A DNA stretch of 64,000 bases, taken from Pigmentiphaga sp. NML080357 (GTDB taxonomy: Bacteria > Pseudomonadota > Gammaproteobacteria > Burkholderiales > Burkholderiaceae_B). Position 1 is the first letter of the stretch. Every line of letters starts with the position of its first letter. The notes under the pieces were generated by a model, which saw only the letters and a list, made by a program, of their open reading frames with translations, did not search any database and had not been told where the DNA came from. Location: the NCBI RefSeq assembly GCF_002188465.1, contig NZ_NINW01000003.1:270966-334965 (forward strand). Direction: 5' to 3'. The position numbers and the translations under genes are program-made. Shown piece after piece: positions 27,246 to 35,825 of the stretch.

Positions 27246-28040
27246 TCAGCGCCCCTTGAATACGGGCGCGCGCTTCTCGATGAAGGCGCGCATGCCTTCC
27301 TTCTGGTCTTCGCTGTCGAACAGGCGCTCGAAAGCCCGGCGCTCGATGGCCAGGCCCGCTTCGAGGCTGGAATCGGCGCCCAGCCGCACGGCATCGCGAA
27401 TCGCGCGCACGGCCAGCGGCGGCATGGTGCAGATCTGCCGGCCGATGGCCAGGGCGCGCTCGAGCGCCGTACCGTCGGGCACCAGTTCGCTCACCATGTT
27501 GGAGTGGTAGGCCGTCTTGGCGGGAATGCGATCGCCGGTCAGCGACCACAGGAGCGTCTTGTACTTGCCCGCCGAACGCAGCAGCCGCTGCGTCCCGCCG
27601 CCGCCGGGGATGATGCCTACCTTGATTTCGGGCTGGCCGAAGCTGGCGCCCTCGGCCGCGATGATGATGTCGCAGGCCAGCGCCAGCTCGCATCCGCCGC
27701 CCAGCGCGAATCCCTCCACCGCGGCGATGACAGGCTTGCCCAGCGTGCGCAGCACGTGGAACACCTGGTCCCCGCCCTGCAAGGCGTGGTCGGTGGGACG
27801 CATGGTCGACATCTCGACGATGTCCGAGCCGGCGACGAAATAGCCTCCGGCACCCGTCAGCACGATGCAGCCGATGGCCGGATCCTGTTCCAGCTCGCGC
27901 AGGTTCCGGATCAACGTGGCCTTGACCTCGGCATTGAGGGCATTCTTCCGTTCGGGACGGTCGATGACGATGACACCGACGCTGTCGTGACGCTCTTGGC
28001 GCACCGGCGCCTTGTTCTGTTGGGCTTGACTGTCAGACAT
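27246..28040 (-). CDS. Enoyl-CoA hydratase/isomerase family protein
   Basis: A 265-residue crotonase-fold enzyme. Oxyanion-hole and active-site segments are FVAGSDIVEMS, AAVEGFALGGGCELALACD and GQPEIKVGIIPGGGGTQRL, which hold the typical catalytic glutamates. The start ATG at 28040 gives MSDSQAQQNK. A frame extending to 28115 has no support. The gene ends before a clear intrinsic terminator. Likely role is hydration of a 2-enoyl-CoA in acyl or aromatic-acid degradation; the specific substrate is unknown. Confidence 0.9.
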   Translation of the reverse strand: MSDSQAQQNKAPVRQERHDSVGVIVIDRPERKNALNAEVKATLIRNLRELEQDPAIGCIVLTGAGGYFVAGSDIVEMSTMRPTDHALQGGDQVFHVLRTLGKPVIAAVEGFALGGGCELALACDIIIAAEGASFGQPEIKVGIIPGGGGTQRLLRSAGKYKTLLWSLTGDRIPAKTAYHSNMVSELVPDGTALERALAIGRQICTMPPLAVRAIRDAVRLGADSSLEAGLAIERRAFERLFDSEDQKEGMRAFIEKRAPVFKGR

Positions 28041-28174
28041 GGGAAGCAAATCCAGTTGGCGATGAAAGCGCAATCGGCTGCGCGTTGGGAAAGACCCGCC
28101 GGGCAGTCTCCACACCCCCGGGCCCGACGTATCGAGAATAACAAAACCTGCGCGGCGGCGGCCGCGGACGGGGA

Positions 28175-28879
28175 TCAGCGGCCGAGCAAACGCGCCGTCT
28201 CTTCAGCCGTACGTCCCGCATCGATCAGATGCATGAGGCGATACGTCCGGCATTCCGGCTCCCCCCAATCCCCTTCCAGCGCCCGCACCGCGGCATCGAT
28301 CGCCTCTCGGTGGCGGACCAGCCATTTTTCCTCCTGCGCTTCCACCATGACCACCAGCATGCTTTCCGCATCGGCGCGCGCGGGCGCCTGCAAGCCGGGA
28401 ACCGCCGGCGCCGCCGTATCGCAGGCGCCCGCGTGCACCCCGGTCAAGCCGGGAAGGCGGCCCAGCGCCAACGCGAGCGCCTCCCAGGACTGACGGCCCG
28501 GAGGCCGGGCCGACGTGGAGCGCAGCACGATCGTCTGCACCGCGGCGCCTACGCCATCCGCACGCGTAAAAACCGTGCGGCATGGCGCGCGGAAGAATTT
28601 TCCGAAGAACGGCCGCATGCGGTTGGTCCAGTCCGAACGATGGGACAACAGACGCAGATAGGCATCGGAATACATGGCATCGATGGATGCCAGTTCATAC
28701 AGCGTGAAATAGGGCAGGTCGGCATCCTCCCGGTTCACGTAGCGGCGCGCCCGCGTGATGCCCGGCATCGTGAGGCGTTCGGGCACGTGCTCCACCGAAT
28801 GCCAGACGTTGTACTCATCGTCGTGGGCGGGATCGAAGCCGTTGAACAGTGCCAGGAATGCGGTGCCAGCCAATGCCAT
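28175..28879 (-). CDS. Conserved protein of unknown function, dimeric alpha/beta-barrel-like
   Basis: 234 residues. The start ATG at 28879 follows GAGAAAC and gives MALAGTAFLALFNGF. A GTG further upstream is less likely. The segment DEYNVWHSVEHVPERLTMPG with RRYVN and YFTLYELAS resembles the EthD/DUF4286-like ferredoxin fold, in which the conserved WH..EH.PER stretch occurs. A second, weaker copy may follow in the C-terminal half. I do not recognise a specific function. It lies 134 bp upstream of the hydratase gene on the same strand. Confidence 0.65.
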   Translation of the reverse strand: MALAGTAFLALFNGFDPAHDDEYNVWHSVEHVPERLTMPGITRARRYVNREDADLPYFTLYELASIDAMYSDAYLRLLSHRSDWTNRMRPFFGKFFRAPCRTVFTRADGVGAAVQTIVLRSTSARPPGRQSWEALALALGRLPGLTGVHAGACDTAAPAVPGLQAPARADAESMLVVMVEAQEEKWLVRHREAIDAAVRALEGDWGEPECRTYRLMHLIDAGRTAEETARLLGR

Positions 28880-29069
28880 TTGTTTCTCGGGAAGAATGGG
28901 AACCACCAGCGACTATGCGTGTTTTGAACAGGGCCTGCAACCCGGCTGCCGGTTCGCCGTGCCTTTTCCGCACGCCGCCTTGCCGATACTGCACCGGCAC
29001 CGGCCCGGCCTGGGAACGCCGCCCGCCGGCTGGTACAGTGTCCCCGGATCTATCGCACGTAGGCACGCC

Positions 29070-29900
29070 ATGAACCGACTGTCTTCCCTCGTCGTGGTGC
29101 TGGCCCTGGCCGCCATCGGCACCGGCCTCTACCTGTGGCTGCGGCCGCCGGCCGCCCCGCAGGCTCCCGTCGTGGAGAACCCGCCGCCGATCGTGGCGGA
29201 GCCCTCCGAGCCCCCCACGCCGCCGGCCCCCGAACCGGAAATCCAGCATCCCATCGAACCGCCGCCCGCGGCGGAAACGCCCGAACCCGCTGGGCCGCCG
29301 GACATTACCGTGGCGCTGACCGGTCTCCTCGGCCGGGATGCCGTGCTGGCTTTCTTCAATCTCGATCACTTCATCCAGCGCGCGGTGGCGACGGTGGACA
29401 ATCTCGCGCGTCCGCATGCGCCGCCCGCCGTCTGGCCGGTCAATCCGACCAAGGGCCGCTTCACGGTGGACGGCACGGCGCCCGAGGAACGCATCGCGCC
29501 GGCCAACTACGCCCGCTACAAGCCCTTCGTCGCCGCCGTGACGGCGGTCGACACCGGCAGGGCGGTCGCGCTCTACAAACAGCTCTACCCGCAGTTCCAG
29601 AAAGCCTACGAAGAACTGGGCTATCCGCGCAGCTACTTCAACGATCGCCTGGTGGCGGTGGTCGATACGCTGCTCGCCACGCCGGACCCGGCCGAGCCGC
29701 TGGCCGTCAACCTGCCCGCGGTCAAGGGCCCCAAGGAATTGCAGCGTCCCTGGGTGCGCTATGAATATTCCGATCCATCGCTGGAATCGCTGACCTCCGG
29801 GCAGAAACTGCTGCTGCGCATGGGCCCCGACAACCGCCGGGCGCTCAAGGCCAAGCTGGCGGACTTCCGGCGCCGCATCGCCCAGCCGGCCCACCCCTAG
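29070..29900 (+). CDS. DUF3014 family protein, membrane-anchored
   Basis: 276 residues. One N-terminal membrane helix (about residues 6-24) is followed by a long Pro/Glu-rich linker to about residue 80 that would cross the periplasm. A folded domain follows with LLGRDAVLAFF, FIQRAVATVDNLAR, RYKPFVAAV, LYPQFQKAYEELGYP and WVRYEYSDPSLESL. This layout matches DUF3014. The function is not known. Upstream is the divergent unknown gene; downstream is a 360-bp gene-free stretch. Confidence 0.8.
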   Translation: MNRLSSLVVVLALAAIGTGLYLWLRPPAAPQAPVVENPPPIVAEPSEPPTPPAPEPEIQHPIEPPPAAETPEPAGPPDITVALTGLLGRDAVLAFFNLDHFIQRAVATVDNLARPHAPPAVWPVNPTKGRFTVDGTAPEERIAPANYARYKPFVAAVTAVDTGRAVALYKQLYPQFQKAYEELGYPRSYFNDRLVAVVDTLLATPDPAEPLAVNLPAVKGPKELQRPWVRYEYSDPSLESLTSGQKLLLRMGPDNRRALKAKLADFRRRIAQPAHP

Positions 29901-30260
29901 CGAACGGCGTCCCGCCGCTGCGCGGCGGCATTCCCCGGAGCCGGCCCAGGCCCCGGGGCGGCCGGCGGGATCCCGCCCCACGGCCCGGCAACCAAGGCGC
30001 TCAGCCGGCTAGCAACGCGCTCCGCCAGCGGAGCTTGGTTTGCAATGACCGCCCCATTGGTGTAAACCCTTAGCCCTTTCGAAACGGCCTTCTGGTTCGA
30101 ATGCCGGCGCCCGTCGGCAACAACTCGACACACTTGCACGGTTCCGTTGCGCTAAGGCCGAGCTACGGTACTACCTGGAGCACGCGCGCCGCCGTGCGCC
30201 GCAGTGTGGGGACCTTCACCGCCAGCCGGTCGATCGAAAGCTTCTACACAGGAATCAAAC
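29901..30260. other. 360-bp intergenic region
   Basis: The left part is GC-rich with small hairpins, for example CCGCCGC-TGC-GCGGCGG near 29911-29927, probably the end signal for the DUF3014 gene. The right part is the leader of the molybdenum-hydroxylase operon and includes AGGAATC before the start at 30261. I see no tRNA, riboswitch or ORF I can support. Confidence 0.5.
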
Positions 30261-30767
30261 ATGGCATCGCTAAAACTCAAGGTGAACGGGGCAGAGCACT
30301 CCGTCCAGGCAGAAAAAGAAACCCCGCTGCTCTACATCCTGCGCAACGACCTGAACCTGAACGGACCGAAATTCGGCTGCGGGCTGGGCGAGTGCGGCGC
30401 CTGTACGGTGTTGATCGACGGCAAGCCGGCGCGCTCCTGCCTGATCCCGGCTGGCAGCGTGCAGGACCAGCCGGTCGTCACGCTGGAAGGCCTGGCCAAG
30501 GGCGATGCCCTCGATCCCGTGCAGCAGGCTTTCATCGAAGAAAACGCCGCCCAGTGCGGCTACTGCATCAACGGCATGATCATGGCCGCGCGGGCGCTGC
30601 TGGACCGCAATCCGCGCCCCACGGTGGATGAGATCAAGCAGGCGCTGGCCTACAATCTGTGCCGCTGCGGCACCCACATCGAGATCATCAAGGCGGTGCA
30701 GCGGGCCGCCGAACTGCAAGGCAAGGCCGCGCCCATGACGGCCGCCATGGCGGAGGGCGCGCAATGA
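30261..30767 (+). CDS. iorA: (2Fe-2S) subunit of molybdenum hydroxylase, IorA-like
   Basis: The small subunit of an isoquinoline 1-oxidoreductase-type enzyme. At 168 residues it binds two [2Fe-2S] clusters. Cys40, Cys45, Cys48 and Cys60 form the plant-ferredoxin-like site. Cys99, Cys102, Cys134 and Cys136 form the second site (CGYC and CRC). It passes electrons from the molybdenum site in the next gene product. The stop overlaps the start of that gene (ATGA). The trailing cytochrome c gene suggests electrons go to the respiratory chain. The actual substrate may be an aldehyde or N-heterocycle. Confidence 0.9.
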   Translation: MASLKLKVNGAEHSVQAEKETPLLYILRNDLNLNGPKFGCGLGECGACTVLIDGKPARSCLIPAGSVQDQPVVTLEGLAKGDALDPVQQAFIEENAAQCGYCINGMIMAARALLDRNPRPTVDEIKQALAYNLCRCGTHIEIIKAVQRAAELQGKAAPMTAAMAEGAQ

Positions 30768-33037
30768 AGACGACATCGCACGCCCCGCGCCTCTCGCGCC
30801 GCCAGTTCCTGGCCGCCACCGGCAGCCTCGCGGTCACTTTCACGTTCCCCGCCCTGGTCAAGCGCGGCATGGCCGCCGCCGGCCCGGCCACCGATGCCGG
30901 CTCGCAACTGGTGGACAAGACCCTCGTCTCGGCCTATGTGCAACTGATGGCCGACGGCACCGTCCGCGCCTGCAACGGCCACGTCGACCTGGGCACCGGC
31001 ATCCGCACGGCGTTCATGCAGATCGTTGCCGAAGAGCTGGACGTCGGCATGAGCCAGGTCACCATGGTGCTGGGCGACACCGACGCGACGCCCAACCAGG
31101 GTCCGACCATCGCCAGCAACTCGGTACAGGCGTCGGCCGTGCCCATGCGCAAGGCCGCGGCGCAGATCCGGCAATTCCTGCTGGAAGAGGCGGCGCGCCG
31201 CCACAACGTGCCGGTCTCCTCGCTCGTCACCCGCAACGGCCAGGTACTGCGCGCCAGCGGCGAGCGCCTGGCCTCCTACGGCGAACTGATCGAGAACAAG
31301 ACACTGTCGGTGCCGCTGGCGGCCGACGTCCCGCTCAAGCCGGTCTCGGAATACACCATCGTCGGCAGCCCCGTGCCGCGCGTCGACATTCCCGCCAAGG
31401 TCGCCGGCAAGCTGACCTACGTCCACGACGTGCGCCTGCCGGGCATGCTGCACGCGCGCATCGTACGGCCGCCCTACCTGGGCCGCGACTCGGGCAGCAT
31501 GGTGGCCACCAGCCTGGAATCGGTGGACGAATCCTCGGTGGCCAAGGTGAAGTCCCTGGTGAAAGTCGTCGTCATCAAGGACTTCGTGGCTGTCGTCGCG
31601 CGCCGCGAGGAAGACGCCATCCTGGCCTCGCGCCTGCTGAAGGTGAAATGGAAGGCGCCGCCGGCGCTGGGCTCCATGGCCTCGCTCACCGACGCGCTCG
31701 CCTCCCAGCCTTCCAAGCAGCGCCCCCTGGCCAGGAAGGGCGACCCGGACAAGGCCCTGGCATCGGCCAAGAACACGGTGAAGGCGACCTACGTGTGGCC
31801 CTATCAGATGCACGGCTCCATCGGCCCGTCCTGCGGCGTGGCCGACTGGAAGGACCAGAAGCTGACTGTCTGGAGCGGCAGCCAGAACCCCCATAACCTG
31901 CACAGCGACATCGCCAAGATGCTCGACATCCCGGAAGACCGCATCCGCGTCGTGCGGATGGAGGCCTCGGGCTGCTACGGCCGCAACTGCGCCGACGACG
32001 CTTCGGCCGATGCCGCGGTGCTGGCGCGCGAGCTGGGCCAGCCGGTGCGCGTGCAATACATGCGCGAGGAAGAGCACGCCTGGGAGCCCAAGGGTACGGC
32101 CCAGACCATGGACGTGCACGGCGGCGTCGCCGGCTCCGATTCGCTGGTCTATCGCTTCAGCACCCGCTATCCCTCCAACGGCGCGCCGCTGCTGGCTTCG
32201 CTGCTGATGGGCAAGGAGAAGGCCGAGGCCACGGTGTTCGAGATGGGCGACCGCACCGCCATCCCGCAGTACCGCGCCTCGGACCTCGACATCGTGGCGC
32301 TGGACATGGCGCCCATCGTGCGCGCGTCGTGGATGCGCGGCGTGGCGGCGCTGCCGAACGTCTTTGCGCACGAGTCCTTCATGGACGAACTCGCGGCCCG
32401 GGAAGGCGCCGACCCGATCGAGTTCCGCCTGCGCTTCATGGAGGATCCGCGCCCCATCGCGCTGCTCAAGGCGGTGGCCGAGAAGGCCGGCTGGCAACCT
32501 CGCAAGGCGCCTGCCGAGCGGCCCGCCAAGGGTATCGTCAAGGGCCGCGGCGTGGCCCAGCACCAGTACGTGCACGGCACCTTCCCCGGCGTGGGCGCCT
32601 CGTGGTGCGCCTGGGTGGCCGACGTCGAGGTCGACCTGGATACCGGCAAGGTACGGGTGACCCGCGTCGTGGCGGGCCAGGACTGTGGCCTGATGATCAA
32701 TCCCGACGGCGTGCGCCACCAGGTGCAGGGCAACGTCATCCAGACCGTCAGCCGCACGCTGAAGGAAAGCGTGAGCTTCGACCAGAACGGCGTCTCCAGC
32801 CTGGAGTGGGGCGCCTATCCCATCCTCAAGTTCACCGACCTCCCGGAGATCGACGTGGTGCTGATGCCGCCCAACGGCAACCCCCCATTGGGATCGGGCG
32901 AATCGGCGTCCGTACCCGGACCGGCCGCCATCGCCAACGCGATCTTCGATGCCACCGGCCTGCGGCTGCGTGAAGCGCCGTTCACGCCCGAACGTGTCCG
33001 CGCGGCGCTCGCCGCCGCCCGCAAGGAGGTGAAATAA
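30764..33037 (+). CDS. iorB: Molybdopterin subunit of molybdenum hydroxylase, IorB-like
   Basis: A 757-residue catalytic subunit of the xanthine dehydrogenase superfamily. It starts with a twin-arginine signal (SRRQFLAATGS), so the folded enzyme is exported to the periplasm with its FeS partner. Molybdenum-cofactor segments visible are GHVDLGTGIRTAFMQIVAEE, QGPTIASNS, GSIGPSCGVADW, ASGCYGRNCADDA, RASWMRG and GSGESASVPGPAAIANAI, whose Glu fits the catalytic position. The stop overlaps the cytochrome gene start by one base (TAATG). This is a tight three-gene operon. Confidence 0.9.
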   Translation: MKTTSHAPRLSRRQFLAATGSLAVTFTFPALVKRGMAAAGPATDAGSQLVDKTLVSAYVQLMADGTVRACNGHVDLGTGIRTAFMQIVAEELDVGMSQVTMVLGDTDATPNQGPTIASNSVQASAVPMRKAAAQIRQFLLEEAARRHNVPVSSLVTRNGQVLRASGERLASYGELIENKTLSVPLAADVPLKPVSEYTIVGSPVPRVDIPAKVAGKLTYVHDVRLPGMLHARIVRPPYLGRDSGSMVATSLESVDESSVAKVKSLVKVVVIKDFVAVVARREEDAILASRLLKVKWKAPPALGSMASLTDALASQPSKQRPLARKGDPDKALASAKNTVKATYVWPYQMHGSIGPSCGVADWKDQKLTVWSGSQNPHNLHSDIAKMLDIPEDRIRVVRMEASGCYGRNCADDASADAAVLARELGQPVRVQYMREEEHAWEPKGTAQTMDVHGGVAGSDSLVYRFSTRYPSNGAPLLASLLMGKEKAEATVFEMGDRTAIPQYRASDLDIVALDMAPIVRASWMRGVAALPNVFAHESFMDELAAREGADPIEFRLRFMEDPRPIALLKAVAEKAGWQPRKAPAERPAKGIVKGRGVAQHQYVHGTFPGVGASWCAWVADVEVDLDTGKVRVTRVVAGQDCGLMINPDGVRHQVQGNVIQTVSRTLKESVSFDQNGVSSLEWGAYPILKFTDLPEIDVVLMPPNGNPPLGSGESASVPGPAAIANAIFDATGLRLREAPFTPERVRAALAAARKEVK

Positions 33038-34365
33038 TGAGCCGCGCCGCCAAGTGGTTGCTGACCATCGTGATCCTGCTGGTCGTCGTCGCGGCCGGCG
33101 CAGCGCTGATCGCGCATGAGCCGGAGATCCCCACCGCGACCGTCGACCCAGGGCAATTCCCCGAAGAACAAGTCCGGCGCGGACAGGAAGTGGCCGCCGC
33201 AGGCATGTGCGTCGTCTGCCATACCGCTCCGGGCGGGCAGGCCAACGCCGGCGGGTTCCACATGGAAACGCCCTTCGGCGTCATCGTCTCGACCAACATC
33301 ACGCCCGATACCGAGACCGGCATAGGCGGATGGTCGTTCGAGGCCTTCGAGCGGGCCATGCGCCGCGGCATCGCCCGCAACGGCACGCATCTCTACCCGG
33401 CTTTCCCGTACACCTCCTTCACGAAGATGACCGACGAGGACATGCGGGATCTCTACGCCTACATGATGAGCCAGCCGCCGGTCCGCAACCAGCCGGAGGA
33501 GACCCATCTGCCGTTCCCCTTCAACCAGCGCGTGCTGATGGCCGGCTGGAACCTGCTCTTCCTGGACCGCGATCCGGTGGCCAAGGTGGCCTCCGAGTCG
33601 GAGGCCTGGAACCGCGGGCAATACCTCGCGGTGGCGCTGGGACACTGCAGCGCCTGTCATACGCCCCGCAACGCGCTGGGCGCCGAAAGGGGCGGAAAGG
33701 ACTACCTGGGCGGCGGCGAAGCCGAAGGCTGGATCGCTCCGGCGCTCAATGGGTCCTCCAAGGCGCCGATACCGTGGACCGAACAGGCCTTGTTCGACTA
33801 CCTGCGCTCCGGCTACTCGGACCAGCATGGCGCGGCCGGCGCGTCCATGACCCCGGTGGTACGCGTCGGCACCTCGCAGATCGCCGAGTCCGACACCCGT
33901 GCGCTGGCCACCTACATCGCCAGCCAGATGGCCGGGGCCGGCCAGGGCAAGACCGGCCCCACGCCGCCGCAGCGCGAGGCGGCGGCGCAGGCCGCGGTCG
34001 CCACCACCGACACGCTGGGCGCCCGCATCTACGCCAATGCCTGCGCGGCCTGCCACCATCCCGGTCCCGGCGGACCCGACCTGTTCGGCGCCCAGCCGCC
34101 GCTATGGCTGTCCACGTCGTTGAACCTGGACCAGCCCGACAACGTGATCCGCTACGTCCTGAACGGCACCCAGCACGATGCGGGCAACCCGCGGGGCGGC
34201 CACATGCCGGGCTATGCGTATGCACTGAATGATGCGCAGGTCGCGGCGGTGGTGCAGTTCATGCGCGAGTCCTTCACCGATCAGCCGGCCTGGAACGGCG
34301 TGCAGGATGCGGTGAAGCGCATACGCGAGGAATATCCGCTGGCGCTGCAGGGCAGGGCGCAATGA
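33037..34365 (+). CDS. Triheme membrane-anchored cytochrome c
   Basis: 442 residues with an N-terminal membrane anchor (about residues 7-25) and three c-type heme motifs: CVVCH at 58-62, CSACH at 204-208 and CAACH near 336. The layout matches the cytochrome subunit of periplasmic alcohol, aldehyde and gluconate dehydrogenases. With the two preceding genes it forms a complete periplasmic molybdenum dehydrogenase that delivers electrons to ubiquinone or an oxidase. A strong terminator follows at 34443. Confidence 0.93.
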   Translation: MSRAAKWLLTIVILLVVVAAGAALIAHEPEIPTATVDPGQFPEEQVRRGQEVAAAGMCVVCHTAPGGQANAGGFHMETPFGVIVSTNITPDTETGIGGWSFEAFERAMRRGIARNGTHLYPAFPYTSFTKMTDEDMRDLYAYMMSQPPVRNQPEETHLPFPFNQRVLMAGWNLLFLDRDPVAKVASESEAWNRGQYLAVALGHCSACHTPRNALGAERGGKDYLGGGEAEGWIAPALNGSSKAPIPWTEQALFDYLRSGYSDQHGAAGASMTPVVRVGTSQIAESDTRALATYIASQMAGAGQGKTGPTPPQREAAAQAAVATTDTLGARIYANACAACHHPGPGGPDLFGAQPPLWLSTSLNLDQPDNVIRYVLNGTQHDAGNPRGGHMPGYAYALNDAQVAAVVQFMRESFTDQPAWNGVQDAVKRIREEYPLALQGRAQ

Positions 34366-34442
34366 CGGCGACCCTGGGCCAAGGGGCCTTCGGCGCGTAG
34401 TGCGCCGTTCGCGCCGGAACACGGCCCCGCGGGCTCATGACA

Positions 34443-34475
34443 ACGGGCGAGCCTCGATCGAGGCTCGCCCGTTTT
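34443..34475 (+). terminator. Intrinsic terminator of the molybdenum-hydroxylase operon
   Basis: A perfect 30-bp palindrome at 34443-34472 (half-site ACGGGCGAGCCTCGA) runs into TTTT at 34472-34475. It lies 78 bp after the cytochrome stop and between convergent genes. The minus-strand side lacks a T-run. Confidence 0.9.
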
Positions 34476-34527
34476 GCCATTCACGGAGCGCGGTTGAAAT
34501 GCGCCGGCGTATTTTCCTGGCGGGCGG

Positions 34528-35619
34528 TCAACCCGCCGTGGCGGCCTGCGCCGCCGACGCCTCGGCGGACGCCGCGATGCGGCTGGCCCGTTCGGCGGCT
34601 TCCGCGGCCAGCAGGCGATCCAGCACGACGCGCGACTGCACGCCGCCGGAATCGATGTTGAGCTTCAGGATCTTGCGGCCCGGGTTCTCGGACAGGTTGC
34701 GCTGCTGCGCCTCCAGCATGTCCAGGTCCTCGGCGAAGATCTTGCCCTGGCCCTCGCGGATGGTGGCCGTGAGCTGTTCGTCGTTGGGCTTGAAGTTGCG
34801 CGCCATGCCCCAGAAGTACCAGATCGAGGTCTCGGTCTCGGGCGTGATGAAATCCACCACGATGCTGGATGCCTTGTACTCGGGCGGCGCGTTGTAGCCG
34901 CCCTTGCCCGCGTGCGCCACGCCCACCTCGATCAGCACGTGGCTGGGCGGCGTGAAGCGGCAGATTTGCCAGCGGTCGCACAGGACGTCGTCGGCCAGCC
35001 CGTTGCCGCGCAGCGCGGCGGCCCAGAACGGGGGCGGCTTGATGTTCTCCATGTGGCGGCTGGTCACGACCTCGTCGCCGATGGTCTTGGTGGACGGGGC
35101 CGACTCTTCGATCTCCGCCTGGCCGATGCTGCTGGCGTGGACGTAGGTCTCATGGGTGAGGTCCATGAGGTTGTCGATCATCAGGCGATAGTCGCAATGG
35201 ATGTGATACAGCCCGCCGCCATAGGCCCATTCCGGACTTTCGGCCCATTCCAGGTGATGAATCTTGGCCGGATCGGCCAGCTCCGCGTCGCCCGGCCATA
35301 CCCAGATGAAACCGTAGCGCTCGACCGCGGGGAAGCTGCGAATGCTGGGGAAGGCGCGCACGCGCTGCCCGACCATGCCGGCACAGGTTCCGTCCGGATT
35401 CATGCGCAGGCCGTGGTAGCCGCAGACCAGCTCGCCCTTGTCGACGAAACCCAGCGAGAGGGGCGCGCCACGATGCGGGCAGAAATCCTCGAGCGCGGAA
35501 ACGGCGCCGTCCTTGCCGCGATAGAAAACCATGCGTTCGCCGCAGATCTTGCGGCCCAGCGGCTTTTCGGCGATTTCGTCTGGGGTACAGGCGACGTACC
35601 AGGTGTTCTTCAGGAACAT
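34528..35619 (-). CDS. Rieske aromatic-ring oxygenase, vanillate O-demethylase (VanA) type
   Basis: A 363-residue oxygenase subunit. The Rieske [2Fe-2S] ligands are Cys47-x-His49 (CPHRG) and Cys66-x2-His69 (CGYHGL). The mononuclear iron site is DNLMDLTHETYVH. Length and order match VanA and related demethylases, which split aryl methyl ethers or hydroxylate rings. No VanB-type reductase is adjacent, so electrons must come from elsewhere. The start at 35619 follows GGAGGAAAGAC. A longer frame to 35682 has no support. The promoter at 35695 overlaps an operator. Confidence 0.92.
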   Translation of the reverse strand: MFLKNTWYVACTPDEIAEKPLGRKICGERMVFYRGKDGAVSALEDFCPHRGAPLSLGFVDKGELVCGYHGLRMNPDGTCAGMVGQRVRAFPSIRSFPAVERYGFIWVWPGDAELADPAKIHHLEWAESPEWAYGGGLYHIHCDYRLMIDNLMDLTHETYVHASSIGQAEIEESAPSTKTIGDEVVTSRHMENIKPPPFWAAALRGNGLADDVLCDRWQICRFTPPSHVLIEVGVAHAGKGGYNAPPEYKASSIVVDFITPETETSIWYFWGMARNFKPNDEQLTATIREGQGKIFAEDLDMLEAQQRNLSENPGRKILKLNIDSGGVQSRVVLDRLLAAEAAERASRIAASAEASAAQAATAG

Positions 35620-35688
35620 TGTCTTTCCTCCGGGGCCCCATCCTGTCCGAGTAGCTGCGCTAGGCGGGCTGAACCAGGCCAATCATCA

Positions 35689-35704
35689 AATCTGTATACA
35701 GGTT
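35689..35704. promoter_or_regulatory. Operator copy 1, palindromic core CTGTATACAG
   Basis: AATCTGTATACAGGTT occurs here and again, identically, at 35795-35810. The 10-bp core CTGTATACAG is a perfect palindrome like those bound by FadR-type GntR regulators. This copy covers the -10 hexamer of the Rieske oxygenase promoter, so a bound protein would repress. Confidence 0.7.
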
Positions 35705-35723
35705 GATTTTGCTCTCTATTCAA
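35695..35723 (-). promoter_or_regulatory. Promoter of the Rieske oxygenase gene
   Basis: On the minus strand TTGAAT (35723-35718) and TGTATA (35700-35695) are separated by exactly 17 bp. The gene starts 76 bp downstream. The -10 lies inside the palindrome at 35689-35704. Confidence 0.65.
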
Positions 35724-35794
35724 ATTTGACGAAACTGCGGGAAAACCCCTAGATTAAGCCTCGTGATTGAAGAGCCGCGAAGGCTGATCTGAAT

Positions 35795-35810
35795 AATCTG
35801 TATACAGGTT
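35795..35810. promoter_or_regulatory. Operator copy 2, palindromic core CTGTATACAG
   Basis: An exact 16-bp copy of the site at 35689-35704, 106 bp away, or about ten helical turns. That distance puts both on the same DNA face and would suit looping between two bound dimers. It lies 15 bp from the end of the CoA-transferase gene. Confidence 0.65.
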
Positions 35811-35825
35811 TGTCGTGTCGATCCC

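Noticed and set aside
29950..30200. tRNA or riboswitch in the 360-bp leader region
   Set aside because: I found no cloverleaf, no CCA-end context and no known riboswitch core; only short GC hairpins are visible.
30650..32719. Minus-strand open frame of 689 codons
   Set aside because: It is antisense to the molybdenum-hydroxylase genes; its His/Gly/Arg-rich composition is a typical shadow.
34443..34472. Perfect 30-bp palindrome as a protein-binding operator
   Set aside because: It sits between convergent genes and runs into TTTT, so a transcription terminator explains it better.
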